Shown piece by piece: positions 42,827 through 53,559 of a stretch of 64,000 nt of DNA; positions within the stretch are counted from its first letter, which is position 1, and every line of letters starts with the position of its first letter. The position numbers and the translations under genes were made by a program. Under the pieces are notes generated by a model. That model saw nothing but the letters and a program-made list of their open reading frames with translations. It made no database searches and was not told the DNA's origin. Source of the stretch: Xanthomarina maritima (GTDB lineage Bacteria > Bacteroidota > Bacteroidia > Flavobacteriales > Flavobacteriaceae); assembly GCF_008084905.1 (NCBI RefSeq), contig NZ_VSFC01000012.1, positions 185,912 through 249,911 on the forward strand, read 5' to 3'.

Positions 42827-45742
42827 TTAATCTATAATCGCTTCATATATCATTCGTTGTATATCTGTCCTAATATTCTCTTTTAATAACAAATTAGAAT
42901 CTGCTTTTGGGTAGGTTCTATTTGCTAAAAATATATAAACAATTTCTTCTTCAGGATCTGCCCAAGCATAAGTACCAGTAAATCCTGAATGCCCAAAACT
43001 TGTCATAGAAATACACCCACAAGTTGGTCCAGACTCTCCTAATTGTGGTTTATCGAAACCTATACCTCTCCTATTATCAGTATCGCAAAAATAACAGGTA
43101 TTAAATTTATCTATAGTTTCTGGTTTAAAATAACGTTTGCCACCATAAAATCCCTTTTGTAAATACATTTGCATAATTTTAGCTACATCGTTTGCATTAC
43201 TAAAAACTCCTGCATGACCACCTACGCCATTTTCCATTGCAGCTCCCATGTCATGTACATATCCATGAATTTCTTGATATCTATAATAATCATCAATTTC
43301 AGTTGGGACAATCTTTTTTCCACTAAATTTATTATAAGGATTATAAGTTGTATAATTTGCACCTAAAGTTTCATAAAAATGTTCTTGCACTAAAGCGTCT
43401 AATCCTTTGTCGTAATAAGTTTCAATATATTTCTTTAAAATGTAATAAGGTAAATCGCTATATCTGTAACTCTCTCTATTTAAAAGATCTGTATCTCTTA
43501 TTATTTTCTGAATTGTATCTTGGTAATCTTTTCTCATATACAATTCATTAGCAACTTTGACACTAAATTTTTTACTATATTCTTTTTGATAATATTTAAA
43601 GTCTGGATGTTTAGTTGAATCTAAAGTAGCATAATAGAAAGGAATCCAGGGTTTTAACCTAGCATTATGAGAAAGCATCTTCTTAATTGTTATGTTTTTT
43701 TTATTTGTATTCACATAATCAGGAAGAATGTCTGATAACTTAGTGTCTAACGTTATTGTACCATTTTCTTCCAACTCCATTAACAATGGTAAAGTTGCTA
43801 ATATTTTAGTTAAGGAAGCCACATCATAAATATCGTCGAAAACTACAGGTTCTGAGTCTTTTTGGTAAGTGTGAGTACCAAAATTTTTATTGTATATTAC
43901 TTTCCCTTTTCTTGCTACTAGTAATTGAATTCCAGGAGTCATTTTTTTATCTACAGCATATTGAGCTACTGAATCTAATTTATTTAGTTTCTCTGTACTC
44001 ATTCCAACTCGTTCTGCTATTCCATAGTTTAAACGAGATAAATTAGCATAGTGAATTCCTTCTCCTGCGTTAAATCCATTTCCAACAGAAACTGGTAAAT
44101 TGCCTTTTGAAGAAATAGCTCCAAAAATTAGCTGTGCAGATTTTTGCTGAGCAATGCTACTATTTTGATAACTTACAACAATACTTTCAAAATTCTCGAC
44201 AGTTGCAAGGTCTAGAAGTGCATAAGGTTTAACAAAAACATCTAAAATGACATTATTTGTTCTAGCAATTTCATATAACCAAACAAGTTCTTGATCTGAA
44301 AATTCATGGCTTTTCCATGGATTTGCATTAGAACGATGAAAACCTATAACTACAGTATTATAAGCTGAAAGTTTTACAAGTAATTCATCTAAATTATCAG
44401 CAGTAACTTCATGCACTTTTGCATATTTTTGGAGCTCTTTTAAAAATGTAGAACCATCATCATCTCCCATTTTTACATATGCTATCTTCTTTTCATTTAA
44501 TTTTCTAATTGGAAGTAAATCTTCTTTATTCTTTATAACTGTAATCGCACTTTCAAAAATAACCTCAGAAAGAGCTATATCTTTTATTCTATTTAAATCC
44601 TCAACTAAATGATCAGTTTCGATTGGTTTAAAATTATTTAAGCCAACTTTATATTTAGCTTGAAGTATTTTTTTTACTGAATGTGCTAAACGGCCTTCAG
44701 TAATATCACCTAAATTATAGGCTTCAATAATTTTATCAATAGCTTTTGGAACATCTTCAGAAATCAATAACACATCATTTCCAGCCTGAAAAGCTGCCAA
44801 ATCAATATCTCCAGGCTCACTAAAGTTAGCAGCTCCTCTCATTTCTAAAGCATCTGTATAAATTAAACCTTGAAAATGTAATGAGTCTTTTAAAATGTCT
44901 GTAACAATATGCTTTGATAAAGTAGATGGAAGACCTTCTCTAGACTCTAATGCTGGTACATTTAAATGAGCTACCATCACACTAGACAAACCTTTATCAA
45001 TTAGCTTTCTGTAAGGATATAATTCTACAGAATCTATACGTTTTTCATCAAAATTAATAGTTGGTAAGGTTTTATGAGAATCGCTATCCGTATCTCCATG
45101 ACCTGGAAAATGCTTAGCATTAGCTAATACTCCAGCATCTTGCATGCCTTTCATAAAAGCTAAAGCTTTTTCTGTAACATTATCTCTGTCTTCTCCAAAA
45201 GATCTATTTCCAATTATTGGGTTTTTAGGATTTGTATTTATATCAACAACTGGAGCAAAATTAAAATGCACACCAATTCGTTTACAATGCTCTCCAACCT
45301 GTCTTCCAACTTGTTCTATAAGCTGATTATCTTTTACTGCTCCAAGTGTCATATTCCAAGGAAAAGAATAAGTAGAATCTAATCTCATACCTAGACCCCA
45401 TTCAGCATCCATACCTATTAATAAAGGCGTTTTAGAAGTTGCTTGAAGTAAATTATTTAATTTAGCTTGTTTTATTGGGCTTCCTGTTGAGTAAATTACA
45501 CCTCCAATATGATAATTAGTGATTAACTGACTAACAATATTTTCATGCGTCAACCCTTGATTTGAGAAAGCTCTAACCATAAATAGTTGTCCAACTTTTT
45601 CTTCTAAAGACATATTTTTATAAAGACTGTCCACCCATTTATTCTGGGCTGCTACATCTTTTGATAATAACGGATTATTATTCTGTGAAAATATATTAAT
45701 AGAAATGAATAAACATGCAATGAAGCAAATAAAATGACGCAT
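42827..45742 (-). CDS. GH3 beta-N-acetylglucosaminidase fused to serine beta-lactamase-fold hydrolase (NagZ-AmiE-like)
   Basis: The 971-residue secreted protein has a Sec signal (MRHFICFIACLFISINIFS). Residues 25-370 are a NagZ-like GH3 domain with the catalytic loop KHFPGHGDTDSDSH (210-223) and nucleophile Asp in TDALEM (296-301). Residues 385-570 match the GH3 C-terminal alpha/beta domain. Residues 580-971 are a beta-lactamase/DD-peptidase fold with SLTK (643-646), a YSD triad-like motif and GHSGFTG near the end. Such fusions parallel separate NagZ and AmiE of Bacillus, which take GlcNAc and then peptide from MurNAc in muropeptide recycling. Confidence 0.9.
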   Translation of the reverse strand: MRHFICFIACLFISINIFSQNNNPLLSKDVAAQNKWVDSLYKNMSLEEKVGQLFMVRAFSNQGLTHENIVSQLITNYHIGGVIYSTGSPIKQAKLNNLLQATSKTPLLIGMDAEWGLGMRLDSTYSFPWNMTLGAVKDNQLIEQVGRQVGEHCKRIGVHFNFAPVVDINTNPKNPIIGNRSFGEDRDNVTEKALAFMKGMQDAGVLANAKHFPGHGDTDSDSHKTLPTINFDEKRIDSVELYPYRKLIDKGLSSVMVAHLNVPALESREGLPSTLSKHIVTDILKDSLHFQGLIYTDALEMRGAANFSEPGDIDLAAFQAGNDVLLISEDVPKAIDKIIEAYNLGDITEGRLAHSVKKILQAKYKVGLNNFKPIETDHLVEDLNRIKDIALSEVIFESAITVIKNKEDLLPIRKLNEKKIAYVKMGDDDGSTFLKELQKYAKVHEVTADNLDELLVKLSAYNTVVIGFHRSNANPWKSHEFSDQELVWLYEIARTNNVILDVFVKPYALLDLATVENFESIVVSYQNSSIAQQKSAQLIFGAISSKGNLPVSVGNGFNAGEGIHYANLSRLNYGIAERVGMSTEKLNKLDSVAQYAVDKKMTPGIQLLVARKGKVIYNKNFGTHTYQKDSEPVVFDDIYDVASLTKILATLPLLMELEENGTITLDTKLSDILPDYVNTNKKNITIKKMLSHNARLKPWIPFYYATLDSTKHPDFKYYQKEYSKKFSVKVANELYMRKDYQDTIQKIIRDTDLLNRESYRYSDLPYYILKKYIETYYDKGLDALVQEHFYETLGANYTTYNPYNKFSGKKIVPTEIDDYYRYQEIHGYVHDMGAAMENGVGGHAGVFSNANDVAKIMQMYLQKGFYGGKRYFKPETIDKFNTCYFCDTDNRRGIGFDKPQLGESGPTCGCISMTSFGHSGFTGTYAWADPEEEIVYIFLANRTYPKADSNLLLKENIRTDIQRMIYEAIID

Positions 45743-45958
45743 AAATTTCAGGCTTTATAAGCAAATAATAGTTGTATTAAAAACTATGCCAAAATAGTAC
45801 TTTTAAAAGGAAGTTTAAAAGACTTTAAGATAGATTTATAAAGATTTAATTAACCAAAGATTAAACTAACTAAATAACCATATTAAAGAAATAAAAAAAG
45901 AAAGGCTATCATTAAATCCATTGGTTTTTTAGTATTTTTGATTCATTAATTTTTTAAT
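45743..45958. other. Intergenic region between divergent genes
   Basis: About 215 AT-rich bp upstream of both the NagZ-fusion gene and the small lipoprotein gene. The only clear signal is the TAnnTTTG element at 45933-45940. Confidence 0.4.
45933..45940 (+). promoter_or_regulatory. Promoter -7 element of the small lipoprotein/terC unit
   Basis: TATTTTTG matches TAnnTTTG and lies 18 bp before the ATG at 45959. Confidence 0.5.
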
Positions 45959-46330
45959 ATGAAATATTTATTTGGTATCGCTTTACTGTTCACATTAGCA
46001 AGCTGTTATGATGTAGAGCGAAATTGCACAGACTTTCAAACAGGTTCTTTTTACAGTGAAATAACTATACATGGTCAAATCTATAAATCTGAATTTAAAA
46101 GATCTAAATATCTTCAAATTGAAACGTATAACAATAAAGTAGATTCATCACAAGTGAGATGGATAAACGACTGTGAAGTAGTTTTTAAAACTATTAACCC
46201 CAAAAGTATGGCAGAACAAAAAGATATACATCTTAAAATATTAGTAACTACAGATTCTACTTATACATTTGAGTATTCATATGTAGGAGAAAAATTAAAA
46301 CAAAAAGGAAAAGCATTTAAAATTAAATAA
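45959..46330 (+). CDS. Small lipoprotein of unknown function
   Basis: The 123-residue protein has a lipoprotein signal ending TLASC (Cys16), then a short globular part with two further Cys (residues near 23 and 70) that could pair. Strand-like blocks (YSEITIHGQIYKSEF, KDIHLKILVTTDST, YTFEYSYVGEK) suggest a small beta fold. No named family recognised. It ends 2 bp before terC, so the two are co-transcribed from the promoter at 45933-45940. Confidence 0.8.
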   Translation: MKYLFGIALLFTLASCYDVERNCTDFQTGSFYSEITIHGQIYKSEFKRSKYLQIETYNNKVDSSQVRWINDCEVVFKTINPKSMAEQKDIHLKILVTTDSTYTFEYSYVGEKLKQKGKAFKIK

Positions 46331-46332
46331 TT

Positions 46333-47130
46333 ATGTTAGAATTTTTATTAACTGGTGACGCCATTATGGCCTTATTAACTTTAACTTTTCTTGAAATTAT
46401 TTTAGGTATTGATAATATTGTATTTATTTCTATTGCGGCAAATAAACTACCTGAACATCAAAGAGCAAAAGCTACTAATTTAGGTTTGCTTTTTGCCATG
46501 CTTCAACGCATCATTTTGTTGTTTTTTGTTTCGTTTTTAATTGGTTTAAAAGAACCTTTTTATACTATTGAAACTAGTTGGTTACAAATAGCTATAAGTG
46601 GTCAGGCCATTATTTTATTTTTAGGTGGTTTGTTTTTAATTTATAAAAGTACCTCTGAAATTAGGGATAAAGTTGAAACACCTTCACATGATGAAGACCA
46701 TGTAAAAGGGAAAAAAATTAAATCATTATCTCAAGCGATTACACAAATATTAATTATCGACTTTATTTTCTCCATAGACTCCATCCTTACTGCAGTTGGT
46801 ATGACCAATGGATTGCATCCAAATCATAACTATGCATTAGTTCTTATGATAATTGCTGTTGTTATTTCAATTATTATTATGATAGTTTTTGCAAATCCAA
46901 TTAGAAAATTTATAGATGTACATCCTAGTATGCAAATATTAGGTTTGGCTTTTTTAATCCTAATTGGTTTCATGCTTATTACAGAAGCTGCTCACCTATC
47001 TCATACTTCTATATTTAATCAAACAGTTGGAGCTATACCAAAAGGCTATTTATATTTTGCCATTGCATTTTCGTTAATGGTTGAGTTTATTAATTTTAAA
47101 ATTCAAAAGAATAAAACAATCAAAACTTAA
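46333..47130 (+). CDS. TerC family integral membrane protein
   Basis: The 265-residue protein has about seven membrane helices and the TerC signature acids: LTFLEIILGIDNIVFISI (about 17-34) and the second repeat IDFIFSIDSILTAVGM (about 140-155). The family has been linked to tellurite resistance and, more recently, to manganese export coupled to secreted proteins. The middle cytosolic loop (about 105-130) is charged. It follows the small lipoprotein gene by 2 bp and has a terminator at 47141-47174. Confidence 0.92.
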   Translation: MLEFLLTGDAIMALLTLTFLEIILGIDNIVFISIAANKLPEHQRAKATNLGLLFAMLQRIILLFFVSFLIGLKEPFYTIETSWLQIAISGQAIILFLGGLFLIYKSTSEIRDKVETPSHDEDHVKGKKIKSLSQAITQILIIDFIFSIDSILTAVGMTNGLHPNHNYALVLMIIAVVISIIIMIVFANPIRKFIDVHPSMQILGLAFLILIGFMLITEAAHLSHTSIFNQTVGAIPKGYLYFAIAFSLMVEFINFKIQKNKTIKT

Positions 47131-47140
47131 ATATCTATAA

Positions 47141-47174
47141 AAAAAAGACCATACAATTATGTATGGTCTTTTTT
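47141..47174. terminator. Bidirectional terminator between terC and the type IX cargo gene
   Basis: Stem gaccatac (47147-47154) / gtatggtc (47161-47168) flanked by A-run and T-run. It can end transcripts from both convergent genes. Confidence 0.88.
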
Positions 47175-47189
47175 AATAGTATAATTATA

Positions 47190-50158
47190 CTACCTCTTTA
47201 TTATTTTATGAGTTGATACATTTCCATTAGTTAAAGACTTTAAAAAATAAGTGCCTTGACTTAAACTAGAAAAGTCTAATGTAACTTCCATATTTTTAGG
47301 CTTTAAACTTAAAACCTCTTGTCCTAACATATTAAATACTTGAATCGAATCTATATTCTGCTTAGCATTAATAAATAATAATCCTGTAGTTGGATTAGGG
47401 AAATAATTAAATTGTGTTGTTGAGAATTCATCAATTGATAAAGCACCACAAGTGATATCTGCTAGCCATCCTGTTTCTTGTATACTTGTGTCAGATGTAA
47501 ATACAAAAGTTAAAGCTCCTGAAGCATCTGTTGATGTAAAAGAATCATTTACAGAAAGTAAACTTGCTGGATAGTTAGTTGGTACACCTCCATCACCACT
47601 TTCTTCACCACAAAGCGTTTGAGCAATAACTGGATATGTTGCATCTGGACCGTTGTAAATAGTTAAGAAGTCCCAGCAACCTTCTTGAGTTCCATCTCCA
47701 GTTGAAGTTTCAATATCTACATATGTAAATGTAACAGTAACAGCTTCACCTACTACACTAGGTGATAACGTAGTTGTAATATTTTCACTTGCCATATACC
47801 CTCCAGAAACACCTCCAGAATCTGCATAAGTATCATCACAAGCAAGTGCATTTGCAGTTGTAAACGAGTCAGAGTCTCTTGAGGATGTTCCATCTGTATC
47901 ACAATCGGCAGAAATATAGGCATCATAAGTTGTAGCAGGCATTAAGCCTGTAGCAGTTGCTGTATTTGTTCCAAAAGGAACATTTTCTGTATATACAGGA
48001 GTACCAGTATCTGGATCATCTCCATCATTAAACACACTAAATACATAACCATTTGTTGCGTTTGCAACAGCATCCCAAGTATATGTGGCTTCAGTATCTG
48101 TTGTTAAAGTGTTAGTAAATGAGCTTGGTGTGACACAAGTTGGTGGTAATCCACAAGTAACATCTGCTACCCAGCCCGTTTCTTGAATACTACCATCAGA
48201 AGTAAAGACAAATGTTAAAGCACCTGATGCATCTGAAGATGTGAAAGACATACCTACAGATAGTAAACTACTTGGCACAGAAGGTACACCTCCATCTCCA
48301 CTTTCTTCGCCACAAAGCGTTTGAGCTAAAACAGGATAAGTATTATCAGGGCCATTATAAACCGTTAAAAAATCCCAACAACCATCTTGAATTCCATCTC
48401 CAGTAGCTGTTTCAATATCAACATATGTAAAAGTTACAGTTACAACATCACCAGGAACATCTGGAATAATAGTTGTACTTATACTTTCATTTGGCATATA
48501 TCCAGCTGAAGATCCTCCAGTGTCAACATAAGTACCTCCACAGGCTGGTGGCGTTATTTCAGTTTCTATACCTACTGATACAGAATTAGACATCCCATTC
48601 GTATCACAATCTGCCATTAAATAGGCATCATACATAGTTTCAGACATTAATCCAGTTGCTGTTGCTGTTAATGTTCCAGACGGAATATTTTCCGTATAAA
48701 CTGGTGTATCAACATCGGGATCTGCTCCATCATTAAATACATTAAAGACATAGCCATTTGAAGCTCCAGCTACAGCATCCCAACTAAAAGTAGCAGAAGT
48801 ATCAGTTATGGATCCAACTGCAAAGTTTGTAGGATCTGGACAGGAAATTGATAATGATAATTCAAAATCAAAAGAAGCTGAATCATTAGCATCATCCCAT
48901 TCTATTAGATAAGTCATCCCACTTGTAACTGGGACTACAACTGTAGATGTATTACTTGCTCCAGAATTATCATCTGAATCAATACACACTAAATTCATAC
49001 AATCATCATTGTATACAGACACTCTGGTATCTATACCTGTATTAGAAGCTAAGTCTGAAGTAATAGTTAAGTCACCTGAATTTGCTGGTGTAAATTTATA
49101 CCATTCAGCATTAGTAGCACCAGATAAACAAACATTTGAAGCTCCTCCACTTGAATTTGATGCTCCATTTGAATTTGTTATACCTAAACCTATAATAATT
49201 GCATCATCACAAATACAATTATTGTCTATCGTTAAAGGACCATCAATAGTAAACATACCTAACTCTGCATTATTACTATTTACAGAACCTAAAGCTGTTG
49301 CCGTTCCAGTTGAAACATCTACAGAATAAATATTATTTACACCACCACCAATATACCCTGCCATATATAGCGTATTTGAAACAGGATCAACATCAGCATC
49401 TTGAGCAAATGAAATATTTACACCTAAAGGACCTACTAAAGTAGATGCTCCTGTTGTAGGATTAAGTGTATATAAATTGTCATTACCTATATCTGCCATA
49501 TAAATAACACCAGCATTATCAATTGCAATCCATATACCTAAAGTAGTACCAACTGTTCCAACTAAAGTTAATGCTCCAGTAGTTAAATTTAAAGTATATA
49601 AGTTTGTAGTGGTACCATCTGTTGTTAGTGCATACATTGTAGAGTTTGTTCTATTCCAAGATAAACCAGAATATGTAACTCCAGTAGCTGCCCCAGATAA
49701 TGCAGCAACTACTGTAACTGCTCCTGTATCAGGGTTTATGGTTAATAAATTTGCATTTGTAGTCTCTAGAGCATATAAGGTGCCAGTTATATCAAAATCT
49801 GAAGCATATATATCATTGGGTATAGTAGATACACTAGTAATATTAAATGGACCAATTAAAGGAAAACTTCCATAATCTCCTCCATTTCTTACATCTAATG
49901 CATATACATCTCCTGTTGCTCTTAACTGTAAATTTGATATTTCTGAAAATTGGTAATGTTTTTTTAAAAGTTGCCTTTCCTCTTTAGTAAACAAATTTTC
50001 TGGCTCTCTTAAGGCCAAATTTTCAACTGATTGAACTTTCTCAAGCACTTTGCCTACTTCTGTAGGAACGTACTATTCTCTGTTTGTTTGAGCATAAATT
50101 GATGTTATGAATAACAAAATTGTAAGCAAAACAAGGTTTTTAATGTAGTGTTTTTCAT
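47190..50158 (-). pseudogene. Type IX secretion cargo with FN3 and CUB-like repeats; N terminus disrupted
   Basis: The longest frame (GTG 50048 to 47190, 952 residues) lacks a signal peptide. Upstream, ATG 50156-50158 begins MKNTTLK; a one-base deletion in the five-T run at 50137-50141 must be undone to read the signal NLVLLTILLFITSIYAQ, and an in-frame TAG at 50073-50075 then follows AQTNRE before the main frame. So two lesions separate signal and body. The body has an N-terminal propeller-like part with repeated TGALTLVG blocks, three FN3-like modules, two CUB-like modules (CWDFLTVYNGP; CWDFLTIYNGP), and a C-terminal type A sorting domain (FPNPTTG...GTYFLK). It is either a recent pseudogene or carries sequence errors. 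Confidence 0.75.
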
Positions 50159-50385
50159 AAAATATTAGATTGATTAGTACTTAAAAATACAAAACTAAAT
50201 TCAATCTTCTAACTTATTTACAAAATATGTTAAGCGTAAATTGTTAACAATTAGACGTTTGACGACCTATTACTAGAGTTATTAAGATATTAAGTAATTA
50301 AAAAATATGATAATTGAAATGAAGACAAATAAAAAAGTCTAGTTTAATTAAATAAACCAGACTTTTTGTAAAATAATTTTTATTT
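50159..50385. other. Intergenic region between parC and the disrupted cargo gene
   Basis: About 225 AT-rich bp. It holds the parC terminator at 50332-50367 and no other clear signal. Confidence 0.4.
50332..50367 (-). terminator. Terminator of the parE-parC unit
   Basis: Stem agtctagttta (50336-50346) with taaaccagact (50353-50363), one mismatch, flanked by six A's and five T's. It ends the minus-strand transcript about 20 bp after parC. Confidence 0.8.
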
Positions 50386-53046
50386 CTAAAATAACTTAGT
50401 CTGACCTTTATCATCTAAATTATCTGATGATTCATTATCCTCTGAATTATTTGAAACAATATCTTTATTTCCATTATTTGTTTCTATTGAAATATCTGTT
50501 TCATCAACTACTTCAATATCTTCGGCAGCAGTTTCTTCAGGTGCTTCATAAGGTAAAGACTCTAAAAGACTTACTTGATTTATTTTATCTTTTGTTAATT
50601 GATTTCCTAAAGCTGTAATTCCTTTTACGGCTATAAATTCTTCAAAATTAACTTCCATATTATCTTTTCTATCTTTACCTCTTTCTTTAGTAAATTCAAC
50701 TTCTGCCATTGGACGCCAATCTGTTGACACAATCTCTAATTGCGAATTTGGATGATCTGAAATAAAATTTTCTTCTTTAGATTCATTTTCAACTACAAAT
50801 CGTTTAACATAATATCTTTCTTTTTCTCCATCGAAATAAATGGCAGAAATGGGTTTTTTAGGTATCCATTTTTCCATCACAATCATATCGTCATCAAAAC
50901 GCGTTGTTATTTCAGGTATTATGGTCTTAATATTACCAGATTGCGTAATAATTAATATCCTATCTTCACCTCGAAACTCTCCTACTAATTCTCCTCTTTC
51001 ATCAACATTTAAACGTTGAACTGTATCATCAAACCATATTTTTCTTGGTTTTAATGTTGATACTCCTTTTTCTTTAAGCTCTACTTTCTTAACTGCATGT
51101 TTAGTAACCACATTTCCTTTTGAAGCTCTACCTTTTATTAGAACTTCAGAAAAATCTAAATCCCATTTCAGTTTTTTAATACTACCAACTTGTCTTAAAT
51201 GGATGGTTACTACTTCCGCTTCTCCATTTGGATTGGCAGAAAAGTACCAAACTAATGAACCTTTATTTCCATTTGTTAAATCATATTCCTTGTCTCTGGT
51301 AGTGCTAGTTACTGAAAATCGTTTTACATAAGATGGTCCTTTGCTACCATCTTTATAAATCATATTGTAAATGGTACGTTTATCTTTTTTCTTAAAGACT
51401 GCCACGTGAATGATGTCTTTGCCAATAAATGTTTTTGCATCGACTTTTGTTACCATCATTATTCCTTCTCTGGTAAATACAATAATATCGTCTATATCAC
51501 TGCAATCACAAACATATTCGTCTTTTTTTAGGGATGTTCCAACAAATCCTTCTTCTCTATTTACATATAGTTTCGTGTTTCTTATGACTACTTTGGTAGC
51601 ATCTACATCATCAAAAGTTCTAATTTCTGTGAGTCTTTCTCTACCTTTTCCATAGTCCTTTTTAAGTCTTTCGAAATATGTAATAGCATAATCTATAAGA
51701 TTTGCTAAATGATGTTTTACTTGAGCAATTTGATCTTCTAATGCATCAATTTTTTGTTGTGCCTTATCGATATCGAACTTTGAAATACGTTTGATTCTAA
51801 TTTCAGTTAATCGAACTATATCTTCTTCTAATACAGCACGTTTTAAATGTTTAGTATGTGGTTTTAAGCCTTTATCGATTGCTTTAATAACTCCTTCCCA
51901 AGTTTCTTCTTCTTCTATATCGCGATAAATTCTGTTTTCAATAAAAATACGCTCCAATGAAGCAAAATGCCATTGTTCTTCAAATTCTCCAAGTTGTATT
52001 TCTAATTCACTTTTTAATAACTGTACTGTGTTATCAGTCGATCGTCGAAGCATTTCAGAAACACCTATAAATAGAGGTTTATTGTCTTCAATAACACAAC
52101 CTAAAGGCGAAATGGAACTTTCGCAACTGGTAAAAGCATACAATGCATCAATGGTTTTATCTGGTGATATACCTCCAGGCAAATGCACTAAAATCTCAAC
52201 TTCAGCAGCTGTATTGTCTTCAATTTTTTTAATTTTGATTTTACCTTTGTCATTAGCCTTTAAAATAGAATCAATTAGAGATGATGTGTTGGTTCCATAA
52301 GGAATTTCTGAAATAACTAACGTATTTTTGTCTAGCTGAGAAATTTTAGCCCTCACTCGAACTTTTCCACCACGCAAGCCATCGTTATAATTATTAATAT
52401 CTATAATTCCAGCTGTTGGGAAATCTGGATAAATGGTAAAACGTTTTCCTTTTAAATGCTTTACTGAGGCATCTATAAGCTCTATAAAATTATGAGGCAA
52501 TATTTTTGTTGAAAGCCCTACAGCAATTCCTTCTCCACCTTGTGCCAAGAGTAAAGGAAACATGACAGGAAGGTTAATAGGTTCTTTTCTTCTACCATCA
52601 TATGATGCTTGCCATTCAGTTATTTTAGGGTTGTAAACAACATCTAAGGCAAATTTAGATAAGCGTGCTTCTATATAACGTGAAGCTGCTGCTGAATCTC
52701 CAGTAAGTATATTTCCCCAGTTTCCTTGGGTATCAATCAGTAAATCTTTTTGACCAATTTGTACCATAGCATCTGCAATACTTGCATCACCATGTGGATG
52801 GTACTGCATGGTATGTCCAACAATATTAGCAACTTTGTTGTAACGTCCATCATCCAAATCTTTCATAGATTGCATGATACGACGTTGCACAGGCTTAAAG
52901 CCATCTTCAATAGCTGGAACTGCTCTTTCTAGAATAACATAAGACGCGTAATCTAAAAACCAGTCTTTAAACATCCCAGAAACTTTAGTAATCGTTTCGT
53001 GGTTATCTTCATGTTCGTTTAACAATTCGTCATTCTCTTCACTCAT
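50386..53046 (-). CDS. parC: DNA topoisomerase IV subunit A
   Basis: The 886-residue type IIA topoisomerase subunit has the breakage-reunion domain at the N terminus: HPHGDASIADAM (83-94) and the catalytic tyrosine Y124 in AASRYIEARL. A coiled-coil hinge lies near 410-450 and beta-propeller-like C-terminal repeats follow. The last 70 residues are acidic and low in complexity. It works with ParE to unlink chromosomes. The classical GyrA box QRRGGKG is not visible, which favours ParC. It overlaps the upstream small gene by 1 bp. Confidence 0.93.
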   Translation of the reverse strand: MSEENDELLNEHEDNHETITKVSGMFKDWFLDYASYVILERAVPAIEDGFKPVQRRIMQSMKDLDDGRYNKVANIVGHTMQYHPHGDASIADAMVQIGQKDLLIDTQGNWGNILTGDSAAASRYIEARLSKFALDVVYNPKITEWQASYDGRRKEPINLPVMFPLLLAQGGEGIAVGLSTKILPHNFIELIDASVKHLKGKRFTIYPDFPTAGIIDINNYNDGLRGGKVRVRAKISQLDKNTLVISEIPYGTNTSSLIDSILKANDKGKIKIKKIEDNTAAEVEILVHLPGGISPDKTIDALYAFTSCESSISPLGCVIEDNKPLFIGVSEMLRRSTDNTVQLLKSELEIQLGEFEEQWHFASLERIFIENRIYRDIEEEETWEGVIKAIDKGLKPHTKHLKRAVLEEDIVRLTEIRIKRISKFDIDKAQQKIDALEDQIAQVKHHLANLIDYAITYFERLKKDYGKGRERLTEIRTFDDVDATKVVIRNTKLYVNREEGFVGTSLKKDEYVCDCSDIDDIIVFTREGIMMVTKVDAKTFIGKDIIHVAVFKKKDKRTIYNMIYKDGSKGPSYVKRFSVTSTTRDKEYDLTNGNKGSLVWYFSANPNGEAEVVTIHLRQVGSIKKLKWDLDFSEVLIKGRASKGNVVTKHAVKKVELKEKGVSTLKPRKIWFDDTVQRLNVDERGELVGEFRGEDRILIITQSGNIKTIIPEITTRFDDDMIVMEKWIPKKPISAIYFDGEKERYYVKRFVVENESKEENFISDHPNSQLEIVSTDWRPMAEVEFTKERGKDRKDNMEVNFEEFIAVKGITALGNQLTKDKINQVSLLESLPYEAPEETAAEDIEVVDETDISIETNNGNKDIVSNNSEDNESSDNLDDKGQTKLF

Positions 53047-53528
53047 TAATCTTCAGATTTTCTATTATGTTTAACCATTTTTGTTAATGATTGTCTTATA
53101 TATTTTCTCTTTTTTCTTGATAATAGCGTTACGTTAAAACGCTCTTTTTTTACATGACCTTTACTGTCTTTAATATAAAGCAACAAACTTTTAAAGAAAA
53201 AGTAATTATTAAATTTAAATCCTGTAAGTCGTTCTTTATAAAATTCAACAGTATGTTCTCTGTAATTAAAATGATCTGATAACAATAACCCTTTATTTGT
53301 AACAATTACTTTGAGTCCGTCGCTATCATACTCAAAATATTTTGCTATAGAATGTACTATAAAAAAGACAGCTCCAAAACTTAAAACAATTACAAAAAAA
53401 GTAATCAATGGATTTGGCGTTAAATCACTAAAGGCACTAAAAACAGTTGCTAAAAGTATGGCAAAAACAATCAGTATAAAATATACTGAAACAATTACGT
53501 TTTTTACTTTAGAATTGTTAGTTCTCAT
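53046..53528 (-). CDS. Two-helix membrane protein of unknown function
   Basis: The 160-residue protein has two hydrophobic helices (about 9-31 and 40-62) followed by a cytosolic, basic domain with beta-rich blocks (GLKVIVTNKGLLLSDHF, LTGFKFNNYFFFKSLLLYI) that resembles bacterial PH-like domains; that is inference. It lies between parC (1 bp overlap) and a secreted unknown (31 bp), inside the parE-parC unit. No named family. Confidence 0.75.
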   Translation of the reverse strand: MRTNNSKVKNVIVSVYFILIVFAILLATVFSAFSDLTPNPLITFFVIVLSFGAVFFIVHSIAKYFEYDSDGLKVIVTNKGLLLSDHFNYREHTVEFYKERLTGFKFNNYFFFKSLLLYIKDSKGHVKKERFNVTLLSRKKRKYIRQSLTKMVKHNRKSED

Positions 53529-53559
53529 TGTATATATTTTTTTAAGCTCCCTAAATTAA

